64,000 bases of DNA, taken from NCBI GenBank assembly GCA_021432605.1, contig MU271149.1, forward strand, positions 1,178,001-1,242,000, in the 5' to 3' direction. How positions within the stretch are numbered: the first letter of the stretch is position 1; every line of letters begins with the position of its first letter. A program made the translations under genes and the position numbers. This document shows positions 34,213 to 47,573 of this stretch, one piece after another. Under the pieces are notes generated by a model, which did no database searches, had not been told where the DNA came from, and worked only from the letters and a program-made list of their open reading frames with translations. This stretch comes from Coniochaeta sp. PMI_546 (Eukaryota; Ascomycota; Sordariomycetes; Coniochaetales; Coniochaetaceae).

Positions 34213-36072
34213 GGCGGATAGGGGCTGCGTGCACGCGGACTCTCTGTCTTTGGCTCAGGGGTAATGTCTACCGTGGTGAGAAACGAGTGTATACGGTGAA
34301 AAAGGAAGGGAAAGCTCTGAGTAGGTAGAGCCAAAGGGGAGATCTAATTGCAGAAGCGAGAGACTCGGATTGACTTCAGATCACATCGGAAGGTCCCCCC
34401 CCTGGAATACGATCAAAAAGTCAAATTGGAAGGTGCTCCCTTATGTCACGTCACGGTATGGGGTCGCGTAGTGCAGGGGCCCGCTACCGAGATTATCACA
34501 GTATCCGTCACCCCGCAGACTTTTTTGCACTAATAAAGCCCTCCTCCGTCTGCTGGCATGCAGCAGCGTTCGCAGTAGCGGCCGTTGCCGATGTGTGGGG
34601 TTACCTTAGTGCCGGTACTCCGCAGCTCCGCATCTACTTAGTGGCCGGAAGACGATGCTCGGCTCACCGAAGCCGGCCAGGACGGTCGACCACGTATGAA
34701 GCAGACAACGTGATATAAGTATAGGGTTTAGTGACCATTTTGAGCTGATTCAGGGAGTCCAACTCAGAAACCCCGAGATCAGTCTTTAGCTCTGCAAGTT
34801 TCAAGCCTAGCTGACGGAAAGCATCACCCCAGGAATGTTAGCGACTGGTCCTCTAGATTGTAAGTTTACTACACTAGAGTCTAGTGGGTTGCTGGACGGA
34901 CCATTTTACATACAAACTTCATACAACATCGTCCGTTCTGGTCACTTACTCTGGATCTGGACACTAAATCTCCATGTTCTCTGACTGTAGTTCTTGGCCT
35001 TGCATCTAAGCTCCTCAACCCTTTGTCGCAAGGATGTTCCTTTCAGCTCTTCATCTCCAGCTCGCCAATGCATACCTCCTCTCTCATGCTGGAGGTCAGC
35101 CGCATCATCTATGTATGTTTGGCACCACAGTAATTTCGAAGTATTCCCAGCCTTAGTCATATCCACAGCTCTCTCAGCTCGGCGCCCGGCTGTCATAAAC
35201 CCGGATGGCGCAGTACATTCGGGCGCCCATCCAATGCATCGGCACTCAGCAGCTGCTGAGCCTCACTTGTTTCACCATCAACGCCACAGCCGATACAACC
35301 AGTCAACCAAGGACACAACCCCCACTTAGCCAAGTGCTCAAGCCTATCGAGACATCTCAGATATCCTCCGACCTTCGATGAACACACAAAGTGTCGCACA
35401 TGGTATGCTGAGCCTCAAGACACGGGCCTTTCATGTACAGCTTCAAGCTACAGTTATCGCTCCTGGTACTCCAAACTGGAAGCGCACTATCGCGAGACTC
35501 AGCTAGCAAAGGCAGTCGGTGTCACGGTGAAGCGAGTATGAAACGCGAACCGAGCGAATTGATTTTGATGTGTTATGTGTACAGACCACGTCCGTTTCAT
35601 GCCGAGAACCGTAACAGCACCATCCTAGACTCCTGGCCAGAGCATCCGTAGGTAGTAACAATCTACTAAGAACCAAAAATGCCGTCGACGCCAATGACCT
35701 TGGGAAAACTCCGCCTAGGCTGTCCCTAGGTATTCCAGTCCGTCATGCCATCGTCTAGGAAATAACAAAAAAATTCCAGTTTGCAAATTGAAAGCAGCCA
35801 TAATCGCCAAAAACGCCTGTCGAATGCCATGAAGTGATCCAAATCCATCATGACGTCTCATGTTCCGTAGCAAAAATTGCATCCCATCCTGGTATCCGTT
35901 CAGACTTTTTCCCATGCACATAACACTTGCCGATGAAATTTTTCCTCGAAAGGAGGCACTTTGCGTTCCAATGGCCCCAACTCCTGCCCTTCAGTGAGAA
36001 GGCGCTCCAACAATAAGAAACAAGATAGAAATAAAATACAAGGACGCGGATCACATAGTGAGGCCTGTCCTC
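34213..36072. other. Intergenic, no gene supported
   Basis: 1.9 kb between the start of the membrane protein and the end of RLM1. Only short random frames on both strands. The rightmost part is probably RLM1 3' UTR. Confidence 0.5.
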
Positions 36073-38162
36073 CTACGTGTCCACTTTGACCCGCTTCGGC
36101 TCATTGCCGTGATCATTGCCCTCGTGGCCGGCGCCATGGTTGCCACTGATCTCAGGTGACTTCCGCTTGTGCGGTGTCGGGTCGTCCCTCAGAAACGAGG
36201 GCCCGGTGCCGACAACAGGTGTAGCAAAATTGAGAGGGCTAGGCAGAGTATTGCTCTCATTTCCGCGGAAATTCCAGTCCGGGTAAAAGCTGCTAGGACT
36301 CGGCAGAAACTCGTTGCCCATGAACCGCGAAGGCAAGGCCGATACCGGCGTGTCAATGTTCATGTTCTGATGCTCCTGGCGAACTGGCCGCGCAAATGGG
36401 TTTGGCGGGCCAGTAGCGCCGGCAGACAGAAGGCTCGATGCATCCACGGACGGAGAGGGAGGCGGGAGGACCATGCCCCTCGAATGCTGCGAGGTGTTGT
36501 CCGTGGAGGTGTTGCGCGGAGAGGAAGAACCAGCGGTCGCACTTCCTGCTTCCGAAGCCTCTTCCGGAATCTGAACCTTTAGCCGCGGCCTTGCAGCCCC
36601 ACCGGGCGTCTGCAGGCTGTTGGCACGCGACGGTGGAGTGAAGGTCCTCTCCGGTATCGACACCATCGAGTCGTGTCTTTTGTTCACGGCCTGAGTGTTC
36701 AAGCGAGGCGGCTGAGGTGGTGAGCTGGTAACATTATTGCGGGAGATGCTACCAACATCTACAGAATGCGACCGGTTACCTTCCGACTTGACAGGATCAG
36801 AAGCTGAGTGGAAAGCCGACAGGTGCTGAGCCAGGATAGACGAAGGACCGTCAATCGGCGTGAAGATACTGCCTCCCTTCCGCTGCGGGAGCCTCTTGAC
36901 TTGTGTGTCAAGAAGAGGTGGCTGTCTCATAGACTTGCCGGGTTCCGTTTTGACTTCTGGCAGAGGCGGGGCAAGTGGTTCTTGGACATGCACCTGAGGG
37001 GGTTGCTGAGATTCCTGCTGTTGTCGTTGTTGTTGCGGAGGCTGTGGAACTGGTTGTTGCTGCTGCTGCTGGTGATACTGTTGCTGCCGGTCGTGCTCGT
37101 CCTGCTGCTGTTGCCGTTGATGTTGTTGCTGGTGAAGCTGAGGCAGAGGAGGGCTCTGCATCGGATGATGTTGTGGAGGAGGAGGGGACATGTGAGCCAT
37201 AGGTTGGCCGGGAAGCTGAGACGCCGTTGGGTGTGGCGGTGATACGGAGTGCCTCTGGATCTGTGGCGGTCCCTGTTGAGGTCCTGGCGGAGGAAAGTTG
37301 GGAGGGAGAGACGACCGTCGCTGGTCTTCCATGTATGACTGCATTTGGTGCGCATGCGCCTGTTGTGGGGGATAGGGGTATGGTGCACCGGGCTGTGGCA
37401 TCCCGTGGTTCATGTTTTGCTGGTTCTGCGGGTTGTAGATAGCAGGCTGTGGCATATAGGCATAGCCGTTCACTTGGGGGGCTTGATGAGGCGCTGGAGG
37501 ACCGTTCGGCTGTCCCATATTTGGTCCCATCCTCCGTATATCATTTCTCGATGATGGTCGTGAGCCCATATGAGGGGGCTGTGGGGTATGGCCTCGGTGG
37601 ATTGGATGGGCGGGATGAGGTACAAACGCGCCATTCTGGATCGGTGGAGAAGCCGAAGGCGTTTGATGTCTGATATGCGGATGCGGAAACGGAGGCTGGC
37701 CGTGGAAGTTTAGGGGCATATGAGTCTCCATACCCTCGACTTGAGGTGGACTGCCGTTTTCGTCGTCGCTGCCGTCATCGTCGGCACCACCATTAAAGTC
37801 GCTAGGACCTTTGTGCTCGTTGGGACCGCCATGCTGCCCGCCGGTTAGCAACTCCAGATGTAGAGGGGACAAGGAGACGTACATAGTGGTATCGGGCAAT
37901 GAGATCTGGCATCGCGGATGAAGAGTACTCGTAGAGCTTCTTGTTGCTGCCGAAGATGAAGACGGCGACGTCTACAGAACACAGGACGGAAAGCTCGTGC
38001 GCCTTCTTGAATAGACCTCCCTTGCGCTTCAGGAACGTGCTGCAAGGTGAGTCAGGTTAGTGGACAGGCGCAGAGATTATGAATGAAGGCAAACGCAGCG
38101 ACGTACACAGAACGATTTCTGTCATCCTTGATAGCTTTGATCTCGATCTTCCTTCTTCCCAT
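36073..38162 (-). CDS. RLM1: Rlm1-type MADS-box transcription factor
   Basis: Three exons (38162-38107, 38039-37883, 37833-36073) give 657 aa. In fungi Rlm1 is the transcription factor downstream of the cell-wall-integrity MAP kinase. The MEF2-type MADS domain occupies residues 1-60, with [19 protein letters not shown] in exon 1 and [20 protein letters not shown] in exon 2. The linker [12 protein letters not shown] is typical of Rlm1 orthologues. The rest is disordered, Pro/Gln/His-rich, with dense glutamine runs encoded around 37016-37140. It contains scattered SP/TP sites that could be MAPK targets (for example PERTFTPPS and TDTPVSALP-type segments). The basic/Pro C-terminus ends PKRVKVDT, a likely nuclear-localisation signal. 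Intron 2 is only 49 nt. Confidence 0.95.
36990..37150 (-). repeat. Glutamine-codon (CAG/CAA) low-complexity tract in RLM1
   Basis: Imperfect CAG/CAA-rich sequence on the coding strand gives runs such as [11 protein letters not shown] and YHQQQQQQ. The mix of CAG and CAA argues for selection on the protein rather than recent pure-repeat slippage. Confidence 0.8.
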
Positions 38163-41100
38163 CTTGGCTGGTCTTCGGCGCCGGGGCCGGTGTGTAAGCT
38201 ATCGAAATTGATATCGGCGGACACGGAGAGTGCTGCGACAAGCCAGGAGCCGGTGCTGTCTTGGCTTCTGGACCGCAGGGCAAAGCTCTGGGCTGGTGAA
38301 GACAAGGAGAAGGGGTGGCCGTCCTAGCAGTTCGGTCGAGAACTATAAGATGAATGATATTTCGAGACGACGATGTTGGGATCGCGACAGGGCTAGCTTC
38401 AGCGTTCAGCGTAGCTCAACAATGCAAGGCAGAAGCAGGTCCAAGTGTGTCTTTTGACTCGACTTGAACTTAGATGTCGAAGCTAGGGTGAGACACTAGA
38501 CCTCTGGGGCGAGGGCCGGTCGGCGATGACAACAGGACGAGGCGGTCCTTTTTGTGCTCTCGGCGGAAGCAACCGCAGATTTTGAAGGTCGACGTCAAAT
38601 TGTCTGCTTGTACACAATAGCGTCTGGCATATGATCTTGGTACTTCTAGACCGTTTGGGGACGTGGTGCAGGTTTGGGGCTGAACTGTGGGCGTGGAGTT
38701 GCTAATTATAGACAGATCGTGTTCACCTTCGCTGTGTGGGCGATGGAGGCGTGGAGGAGAAAAGCACGAGAGATTCGAGGGAATTGGGGGTGGGAAGAGT
38801 GGAGGCGGGACACCGTTGGCTTGACCCGCCCAGCCCAGCCCGCCCGGGCCACCTGCGAGAGCCAAAGGCCGCCGTTTTGGTCGGACAGGGGGGGTACCTC
38901 CGGTAGGTATCGAGGAGCCGAGTCACGCTTCTGCAACCCAAGCACGTTCCCATGAATGGCAGACCTCTCATTGGCGCAAACTCAATCTGTGTTTCTCCAC
39001 AGCAGCAGAACAGCCGAAACGAAGTGGGGCCGTAACCAGGGCACTATGTTACGCGATATACTACACATGTGAGGTACGCATACTATGTGGTAGTCCACTC
39101 ACTTCCTACATACACAGTAGGTTCTTGTCTCTAACACAGATCCAATATAACCGGGTAGATTGAACAAAGATTCAACAAAAGTCCGGCAGCAACGAGTCCG
39201 GCAGCATTGAGCCTGATGCAAGCCGTACTGTAAAGAGGCCACGTTTGGAGAGTTGGTGTTAAGGGACCTAGTTCTGTGTCACGTTCCTTCTCACTGTTCT
39301 CCCGGCTTCTTATTGTTGTACACGCTCTGCTCTGACCGGTACACTTGTTGGTACGGCGGTAAACAGGCTGCCATTGTAGCGGACAGCTCTCGCCGTGAAG
39401 TTATCGTCCTATAAGATGCGAAGATGCAGGGACTTCCTCTCGCTAGGGTTGTCAATGCACTGTCCTAACATGGTACCTGCAAGGCTGATATCTCAGCTTG
39501 CTTGGTATCTTTCCGCTGCTGCACCATGAACATGTAACATTGCTCCAACTCGTGCATCTTCCCCAGAGGAACACATCTAGTACTTTGCCGACGTTCGGTC
39601 CCAAACCCTTTTCAACCAGGTTCGGAGGATCGGAGCTCTAGCCAACATCAAACCCGCCGGCACTCACAGATGACCATCTCGACTGATGGTCAGCGGTACG
39701 GATGAGGCGTAGCTTCTCGCCCTACCCTACTTTATTCGATCTCAAATGCATGAACGGGCTAAATCAGGCAATGCCAACGAGAGGTGGTCTTCGTCTCCTC
39801 GGCCTTGGAGGGAACATCGAACATTCTGTCGCACAGCTTTGCATCAACGAAGAGTACATTGGCTTTACCCCTGGCCCCCCGCACTCCGAATCCAGTGTGG
39901 AATTTTGGATAGACTTGTAGTGTAGTATAGTAGCCGCGTCCATGTCCGGCAAGTCCTAAGGTTCCTATCTTATCTGATTATTACAGACCTTTCAGAGATA
40001 ACCGAATTACCGCATCACGTCCCGTCGGCTATACGTATCATCAAGAGCTCAAACAACCCTCGATTGCCCGTCTTTGTTTTCCAAGCGCGGACTGGCATAT
40101 GAGTTGAGTTGGCGCAGTCTGCGAGCAAGGTCGAGCGACGTAGGTAGCGATGGTCTTGCACAACGTTCAGAACCGTGGCTGTCAAATGATCCAAATTCGG
40201 ACTTTGCATCGCAACCCCAATCTCACCGTTTCACAAGACATTTGACAATGGATCAAACATGTCGCTTGTGTGCCTGGAATACTACTCTACATAACGCTCT
40301 GGTGACGGCGAGAAGATCGCCAGTTTATTCATCACTCTGGAGTCTTCTTGGATGCAGCCATCATCGCCGGCCGGCAAGCTCGCTTCTTCTTTCAAGCTCC
40401 CGCTGACAGCCCCTATTCGTCAGTCTGCACCAGGTTCATGCCGCAGTTCAAGCCTTCCCGATCCGCGATTGGCCGAGTGTTTCATGTTTCATCGCTCACA
40501 AGCGCCGAAGCGGGCTAATTTGTTGCAATTTAGCCCTGCTCAGCTTATTTAGCCCACTTCTATATGCTATTAATAGCTATTTATAGATCTTACTTTGGCC
40601 TGCTCAGGATCTCATTGGCTGTCACATACAACGACATCACAGATTCTCTCCTCTAATGTCGGACGATGCAGTACATCACCATTTTCAATCATCAACAACT
40701 AGCATGGAAGACATCGACCGCATACTCTTTCTTGTCTCGGCGGATTTGTTGATTAGCCAGTCGGGCGGCAACAGGGCCATAATTAATCTATCTATCGTTG
40801 AGATCAGTCGATAGTCGAGTGTTTTGGCGAAATCCTTCCTAGTCATCGTCGTTGGTTGCGTTCAGAAATGGATTATGCACGCCCGTTCGACAGCCTCTCG
40901 GATAGACGCTGGCCCAGTAGTCTGCGCCCATCGGCTATCAGTCTGCCGTCTTGTTCCCATCTTGGCTTCGTCATCACTAGATAGGCGCACTATCGAGATG
41001 AAGTCGACACCATCGGCACCCGCCAACAACAGATGATTTGCACGGGCAGGGGCCTTTTAGTCATGGGTCGAGCTTCCAAAAAAGCACCTCACGCGAATCT

Positions 41101-42733
41101 CGGGTATGAGCATGATGCGACTCTCCTGTCAGTGATATCGACGGGCGCGTACCACCTATTTGTCAATACCAAGATGACCGACTGGTCGTTGGGTCTTGAA
41201 TGCTACTGCATTTCCAGGAAATCATCAATCTAGAGTCGCATTCTCCAAGTCCCAGATCCCCCTCGCCTGCGTCTATCTGCACACTGCACCATCTGGACCA
41301 CACACAGTTTCTAAGTTTAACCACGGCTGTTCCCCAGTGCGTGCCATGCATCGTACCTTGCTTAACCGCTCAACCGCCGCTTCACAAACCCCTCCATAGC
41401 CTTGTCCCACCACAAGCTTCAATCCCCCTCAGTTAGCATAAGACAGTACGTACCTACCTCCTTTAGCCACACCCTTATCTGATGCTATGTGGTACGTACA
41501 CATAGGAGCCTCATCCGGCGGACTGGGTCGAAACCGACCGTTCTCCGTCCTTGGCACACGTACACACACACGCCCCTTCTTCAGCCCGCAGTTTGAGGCT
41601 GGCCGTACCTGGTGGCCCGCCACTGCATGGGAAGGATTAGCACAGGTGCCGTGTATAGAACAGGCTGCATAGCATGAGATCATAGGTCTCTTGGGTGTTC
41701 ATACCACCAGGTCGCTCTTTTCCCCTATCCGGCCTACAGCTAGCCGAAAATCTAGTCACGCCTGATAATCAATCTCTGACAATGTAACTTCCAACTGTTG
41801 ATCGTGGTGAGCGAGCAATCATGACTGCATTCAATTGACCCATCCCTTGGATGAGGCGTAAAGCTGGCCATCACCCGGTTGTGTCACCCTTCCAGAATCC
41901 TTTTCTGCTTCCAGCTCATAGTCCGAAACCGCCTAGATAGCATGATTCCAGTTTTGCGTCGAACGAGCCCGACAACTGCGGTATACTGGCATAAAAGTCC
42001 ACCTACGGCGTAGCTGAGGCGAAAGCTGAGCACCCGCGCTTCATGCGTGAAACCTTTCTATCCTTAGACTCTTTTGGCGCCGTGCCTCAAGCATACTTCG
42101 AACGCCAACCGGCATCTCCAAGAACCGATGGGGCTGCAAGTAAAGGGTTGCCAATGGACGAACATATGTACGGGAAGTTGGGGAAAGGAGGGTTAGCGTG
42201 CAGCACGTACTAGCCGGCTGCTGGTGTAGTGTGTCCGTTCCGTGTTGTGCCGTCATCTTGGAAGACAACTACCCTACCAAACCCAAGATTCTACGTAGAT
42301 GTGCATCTTATGCGATAAGCAAGCTCCATGGTTGAGGTAGATTGGCCTACAGACATCATTGAGCACATCGACGACATTATGATAGTTTGTAAAACGCTAG
42401 CATGATTCTCATTAAAAAATCGCTAGCCGTGCACTTGAATGGTATCCGTCAACGAGACTATCCAGTCATCGAATCGTATTCCCCTTTGAGCCCTTTGATC
42501 CTGGGAAACAATAGCAAACCCCACGTCCGCCTGTTTTGCAACTGTGTGTGGGTGTGTGCAATCAAAAACAGTCTGTCGAGCTTGTTGCTCAAACCCAGAT
42601 ACCCTTTGATCTGTAACGCCTGCTTTGCACGCAAAATTTCCTGTCACTCCTCCTCTGATACACTGTCGAATACGTTCAGGCCAGCACCTCCGGGTTCAAT
42701 CTCTCCAGGCGCAACGCCTTCCGGCCCTGGACT
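38163..42733. other. 4.6-kb gene-poor region
   Basis: Upstream of RLM1 and downstream of TAF1. No frame shows the codon bias or motifs seen in the neighbours. I see no transposase or polymerase remnants. An AT-rich patch near 40,550-40,600 follows a 7-bp inverted repeat (GGGCTAA at 40512-40518, TTAGCCC at 40530-40536). It may hold long regulatory sequence, non-coding RNA or decayed DNA. Confidence 0.45.
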
Positions 42734-45700
42734 CTACCCAGTGCCGAAGAAATGTGCCGCCACGGGTGCGCTCCCGCCAAGACCGGGGCCATCGTCCATG
42801 TTTGGGTCTTTCTGGATCGTGCCGTTGAGAAGTGGACAAAGCCTGTAGATTATCAGCAAGAGCTCCAAAGGCAGGGGGACTGGCAATGATTGTCGACACA
42901 AGAAGGTGCCTAAGTGCCCAAGAGAACGAATAGAAAGGGGTAACATAGTTGGGCAGGAAGTCCATGCATGAACCCTTGACAGATACTTGTGTGCTGTTTA
43001 GGGGTGAGCAACTAAAGCTTGGTGTCATGAGCAGGACACCAGCCACGGGAGCTCACTGATGGCAAAGCAAGATTCGCCCCGGGTCGATGGCTGGAGAAAA
43101 GGAATACACCATGCCGCAGTGTGTAATCAAAACACCAGCCACGAGCCATCTGAACTCAGGTAAAGGGGTAGGAAAAAGGGAGCTACCCCATGCCCGTGGC
43201 AGCCACAACGCGAAATCCACCAAGGTTAGAACAGTGTACTTACTTCTTATTTGTCTTGATATGACCGATCTGGCCGCAATTGGCGCACTTCCGCGTCGTT
43301 CCAGTCACTTTCTCGGTTGTCGGCTCGGGAGATCCGTCTCCCCCACCACCACCACCGCCACCTCCGCCGGTGTGTCCTTGAAGCATCTTCTTCTGCTTCT
43401 CGCGCTTGTGCCGGCGTTCTTTGTTCTTTTCGAGGCGTTCACGCTCTTTCTCGACGCTACGAGAGGGGTTAGTAAGTGGGAAAAGCGAATTAGGAAATGG
43501 AGGGGGGATCTTTACAGTTCTAGGATGACGCGGTCTTTTTCATTGTCACCTGTCAACTTGTAATTGTAGATGCTGTCTGGTGTCAGTAACAGTTAAGACA
43601 ATCGGTAGGTGAAGAATACTCACTCGATCTCCTCCACGTCTTGCTGCCGCCGTCTCTTCACATACTGAGCGATAACGGCCGGATCGTGGACAATCTCGGT
43701 TACCTGTTCGGTCTTACCGTCTGGCCTTTTGATCGTCCTCGTGATGTGCAGCTTCCGCCGATTCAATGCACTGGCCGCACTACGACTGATCTGGCTTGCA
43801 CCTTCCGCCACAGCAGGTGTAGGCGCAGCCTCCTTGACATTGAATCGGTCGTCCTCGTCCTCTTGCGGCTGAACATCCTCATCGTCGTGTTCTTGAGAAT
43901 CCTCCAGGCTCTGCCGCTGGCGGTTCCAGATATCGGTGATGGCCTCCGCGTAAAGTTGATCCTGATTCTTCACGTTGTACATATGCCCACCGTTAGCCTT
44001 CTTCTGCCGCTCGATGGCATCGGCGGAAGTCGCCAGCGGACCTTGCAACTGCTCAAGGAAACCGCCCTTCATTGATGTCTTGAGGAAGCTGATGCCTAGT
44101 CCTCGTCCGGTCGGGTCACCGGGGCCATGTATCGCAAGCATGGCCTTGCCGTAGCTGGCATCGATAAAAGCCTTGGTAGTCTTCCAAGGCACCATCTTCT
44201 GCGCCAGGGCGTCTGCAGGTATGTCGTCGCCCATCATGTCGAGATCCTCGTCCTTCAACGTATCGCCAGCCAGTTGGTAACCGCCGTTCTCGAGCTCGTG
44301 CACGCCGACTTGCATCGCGTCGAGAACGCAGACCTCTTCTGGCTTGACTAGAGACCGGATCTCCTCTTCGTCCATGGGCTCTTCGCCTTCTGGCAGAGCC
44401 CAATCCTTGGTATCCTTCCTAAACCGGAGGAACTCCTTCAACTTCTGCCGGTTCTGCGAGTCGTTGGAATCGGCGACATGCTTGGTAATGTCGCTCAGGG
44501 TGACATGTGGGTGCTTGCGCAATAGCCGGTAGCTGACCATCTTCAGCCGGTTCTTGGCGATATTCGTCACCCTCCGTGAGTGTGGGCCGGGGACCTCCAT
44601 GGATGGTAGTGTTTGCCCTACCACGTAGAGATGATCGATGTTCCGGATGTACCATGTGGAGCCTCCTAGGCCGGTGGTGCTGCGGCCGATAAGGAAATCA
44701 GTCCCCCTAGGAGTGTGCTTGAATATGGGAGCCCGATACATTTGGGTGTGGAATGTGGGAACCGTCTCTCCGGGGTGGACGTGTCCGAAAATGGCAAAAG
44801 GCGAACGGTCCTCTGGTAGTAATATGCAGTTCTCGCCCAGATCTTGCTTATCAGGCCGACTATCAGAGCCTTTGCTTCGCCTGAAGTAGTTGACGATCTT
44901 GCTGCCCATGCCGAAGTTGGACAAAACGGTCGGGATCTCCTCGCAGTACTCGAACAAGACTGCAGTTGAGTTGTCATTCATGGATAGGTCCTTGGACTCT
45001 CGGAAGATATCCCTGATCCTTTTGCCTTTCAAGGCCTTGCGCTTTTGCACGGTAGGCTTACTGAACTTAACAGTACTGACCTGTTGTCGCGTCTGGAGCT
45101 GTGGCCTATGGTAGCTGTGAGGATCGCTTGCAGAGAGCTTAACCTTGTAATACGGCCATTGCAGTCTAATCGCAGGCATGCTGTGCTCGACAGGTATGGC
45201 GGCGATGGTGGCACGAACCCTGTTAGAGTTGTTCTCCTTCAGCGCCTCATACGCAACGTCGTTGGAATAATTGAACCTCTGCTGTAGCTCGCGACCCAGC
45301 TTTCCGTTCGACATGCGCACCATCTTGTGTTGTACCTTGCGTCGCTTCGCGGTTCGGTCAGAATCCTTGTCGTCGATGAGCAAGTATGGGTCGTTCATGT
45401 CGAGAATCACACGCTTCCCGAGTTTCACAGTTGCCTCTTCAAAGTTATCGAAGTTGGGGGCTGTGAAGGTAGATATGGCTGGTAGCCCGCGAGGCGGCTC
45501 AATCTTCCTCCGCTTGGGCGCAGGCGCATCCAAGAACATCTCCTCCCAGGCGGCATCCTCATCCTTAATGGGTCGCTTGCCGGGGCCAGACTCGGAGAGC
45601 CGACTTTGGATTTGGTCAGCCAAGTCCACCATGCCCTCCCAGTCATCGCACAGTGTCTCGAAATCGCGTAGCGTAAAGCCGCCGACGGGTTCAGTGTCTG

Positions 45701-46487
45701 ATTCGTCGTCGAAGGTAAATATTTCCAGGTCAGCCGGTTCGACCGCTTCCGGCTCCTCGAGACACACAAGGCCTCTCGCTTCTGCATCACGTATCTTTTG
45801 CCACACCGGCGCCGTCGCCGGGCCGGGAATGCGGAATAGCTTCTCTTGATCGATATCGACCTCTAGGGATAGCTTGGTAGGTATGAGAGGCTTGGGCGGC
45901 TTGGCGGGTTTCTTCGCTATCCACGTGGCAGGCTTTGACCTGAAGAGCTCGTTGTAGTTCAGGATGGCATTCTTGTGAAAGTCGGGCCACTGAAGCTTCA
46001 CAAGGTCATCTGTCGATTCGGGAGGCGCCGGGATGTCAGGGTCCTGATTAGCAGTACTCCCGGAAAGATCGAAGTTGAGTTCTCGCAAGTCCTCTATGGA
46101 CTCGCCTGCGGTCAAGGTCAAGCGGGCTTCATCGCTATCGGCATCGAGAGGGTGGGGGGAGGATCGTATGTGTGGATAACCGAGATCAAGGGGAGACGAG
46201 TCCTGAGGGTCACCAAAGAGATCGTCAGTGTCGTTGCTCGTGCATGTGTCGCCCTCGGTCAGTCCTGGGACTTCGTTAGAAGCCGGCGCAGTACCGGGCT
46301 CCTCCTCGTCGGGGAGTTCGTCGTCGCTGAGTTCGACGTCCTCAAAATCAATAGCATCATCGGCCTTGCCCTCCTGATCGATCGCACCGCCTTCGGTGAT
46401 GGACGCCAGGCCAGGGATCGTGGCTTGAGAATTCGGATCGCCGGAAAGGCCGCCGATGGCGATCTGCCAGGCGGTATCGTCATCCAT
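42734..46487 (-). CDS. TAF1: TFIID subunit TAF1
   Basis: Largest TFIID subunit and scaffold of the general transcription factor. Four exons (46487-43624, 43572-43516, 43456-43244, 42842-42734) give 1080 aa. An acidic N-terminus (MDDDTAWQIAIGGLSGD, then Asp/Glu-rich TAND-like sequence) precedes the central TAF1 domain (DUF3591, ~395-835), with FNYSNDVAYEALKEN, LLPEDRSPFAIFGHVHPGE and STWYIRNIDHLYVVGQ. The C-terminus has a basic coiled-coil, a run of ten glycines and a zinc knuckle C1031, C1034, H1039, C1047 (CANCGQIGHIKTNKKLC). The last cysteine is in the final exon after a 401-nt intron. No bromodomain is present, as usual in fungi. An upstream in-frame ATG at 46745 would add 86 non-conserved residues, so the 46487 start was preferred. 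Confidence 0.94.
42843..43243 (-). other. 401-nt terminal intron of TAF1 splitting the zinc knuckle
   Basis: Donor GTAAGT directly after AAT-AAG-AA, branch-like GCTGATAATC and acceptor CTACAG. Retention gives AAG-TAA, an immediate stop. Splicing adds LCPLLNGTIQKDP to complete the knuckle. It is several times longer than the other introns of the gene (51 and 59 nt). Confidence 0.8.
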
Positions 46488-47573
46488 CGTGCCGGTTTTG
46501 CGGTCTCTCGACTTTCTCTGGTTGCGACCGGCAGCTAAGCTCCTCCAGACGACTGCCGACAGACGTGGCAATATCAGGACATGATACAGACAGTGGTAGC
46601 GATGTCTAGATATCTCTGGAAAATGGTTGTCGCAAGCCGCCGGATGAAGAGGCAGTAGGCTGTTTGGATTGGAGATGGCGTGGACGTGAACTTTATGAGG
46701 TTGGCACAGGCGACAGGAGCCTAAGCCGTTAGCACGAGGCGTCACCTAGTCCGGGGTTTGCGCGCCTAAGGTTTTAAGCGCGTGTTCGCGAAAAGCTTAA
46801 GAAACGAGACGGGGCAGTCCTTCGACTCCTTCGGCGTTAAGCTGAGGTGAGGGGTCGGCAAATGGACATGATGACCCACTTTTCTTTGGCTTGCTCTCCA
46901 GCGTTTGCTTTCGATCGCTCGAGCCTTAAACTCGGATGTCCTGAAAGCTGATATTGCGCTATTATCTTAAAATATAGTAAGTCTGATCTGGCTCCTGTCA
47001 AAGTTGCGCAGATATGCCTGCTGGGTAAATCGAGAATACATCTGCACTCGTGTATTCAAAAGAGAAGAAGATAAGTGCCCCCGGAGTATTGTTTGATGTG
47101 GAAATAAGCTGGCAATTGAAGTGTCCAGAAATCAGTTGAATGAAGGAAGGAGCAAAAGGCACTCTAGGGTAACAATACAGTCCCAAGGTCGGGCGTGACT
47201 GGTCTGAGCCAAAGTTTCCGCCAAGTCTTTGAAGCTGAGTGACTTACTGTCGAAACATACTATTGTGGGTGTTCTTCTCCTCATTCACTTCGAGTACGCC
47301 TTGTGCTATTTGTAGTATGCTGGTTCACCTTTGATATGATGCTTGTCGTTCTGCACGAATCGACGATGTTCAGTTAGATACGGGTACGGGTCCAATGCCG
47401 CTACTCGGACTGATTACCTAGTTACTACTACCTACTACCTCACACTACACAGTAGATGTGCGAGGTCCACTAACCACCAACATTACACTGCCTGATCTGT
47501 CTGCAAAGAGTATCTTCGTTCGAGAATAAATTACTAGACATACACGTACAAATATCCTCATCCAACTGGTAAA
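46488..47573. other. Divergent intergenic region TAF1 / DSD1-like
   Basis: 1.1 kb between two divergent starts. It contains a short CTACTACCTACTACC-like run near 47,420-47,445. No coding sequence is supported. Confidence 0.5.

Noticed and set aside
36808-37242. Leu/Val-rich plus-strand frame opposite RLM1 that looks like membrane helices
   Set aside because: It is the complement of CAG/CAA repeats (CTG/TTG leucines), not a membrane protein.
46488-46745. 86-residue N-terminal extension of TAF1
   Set aside because: Cys/His/Leu-rich sequence unlike TAF1 and ahead of the conserved acidic start MDDDTAWQ.
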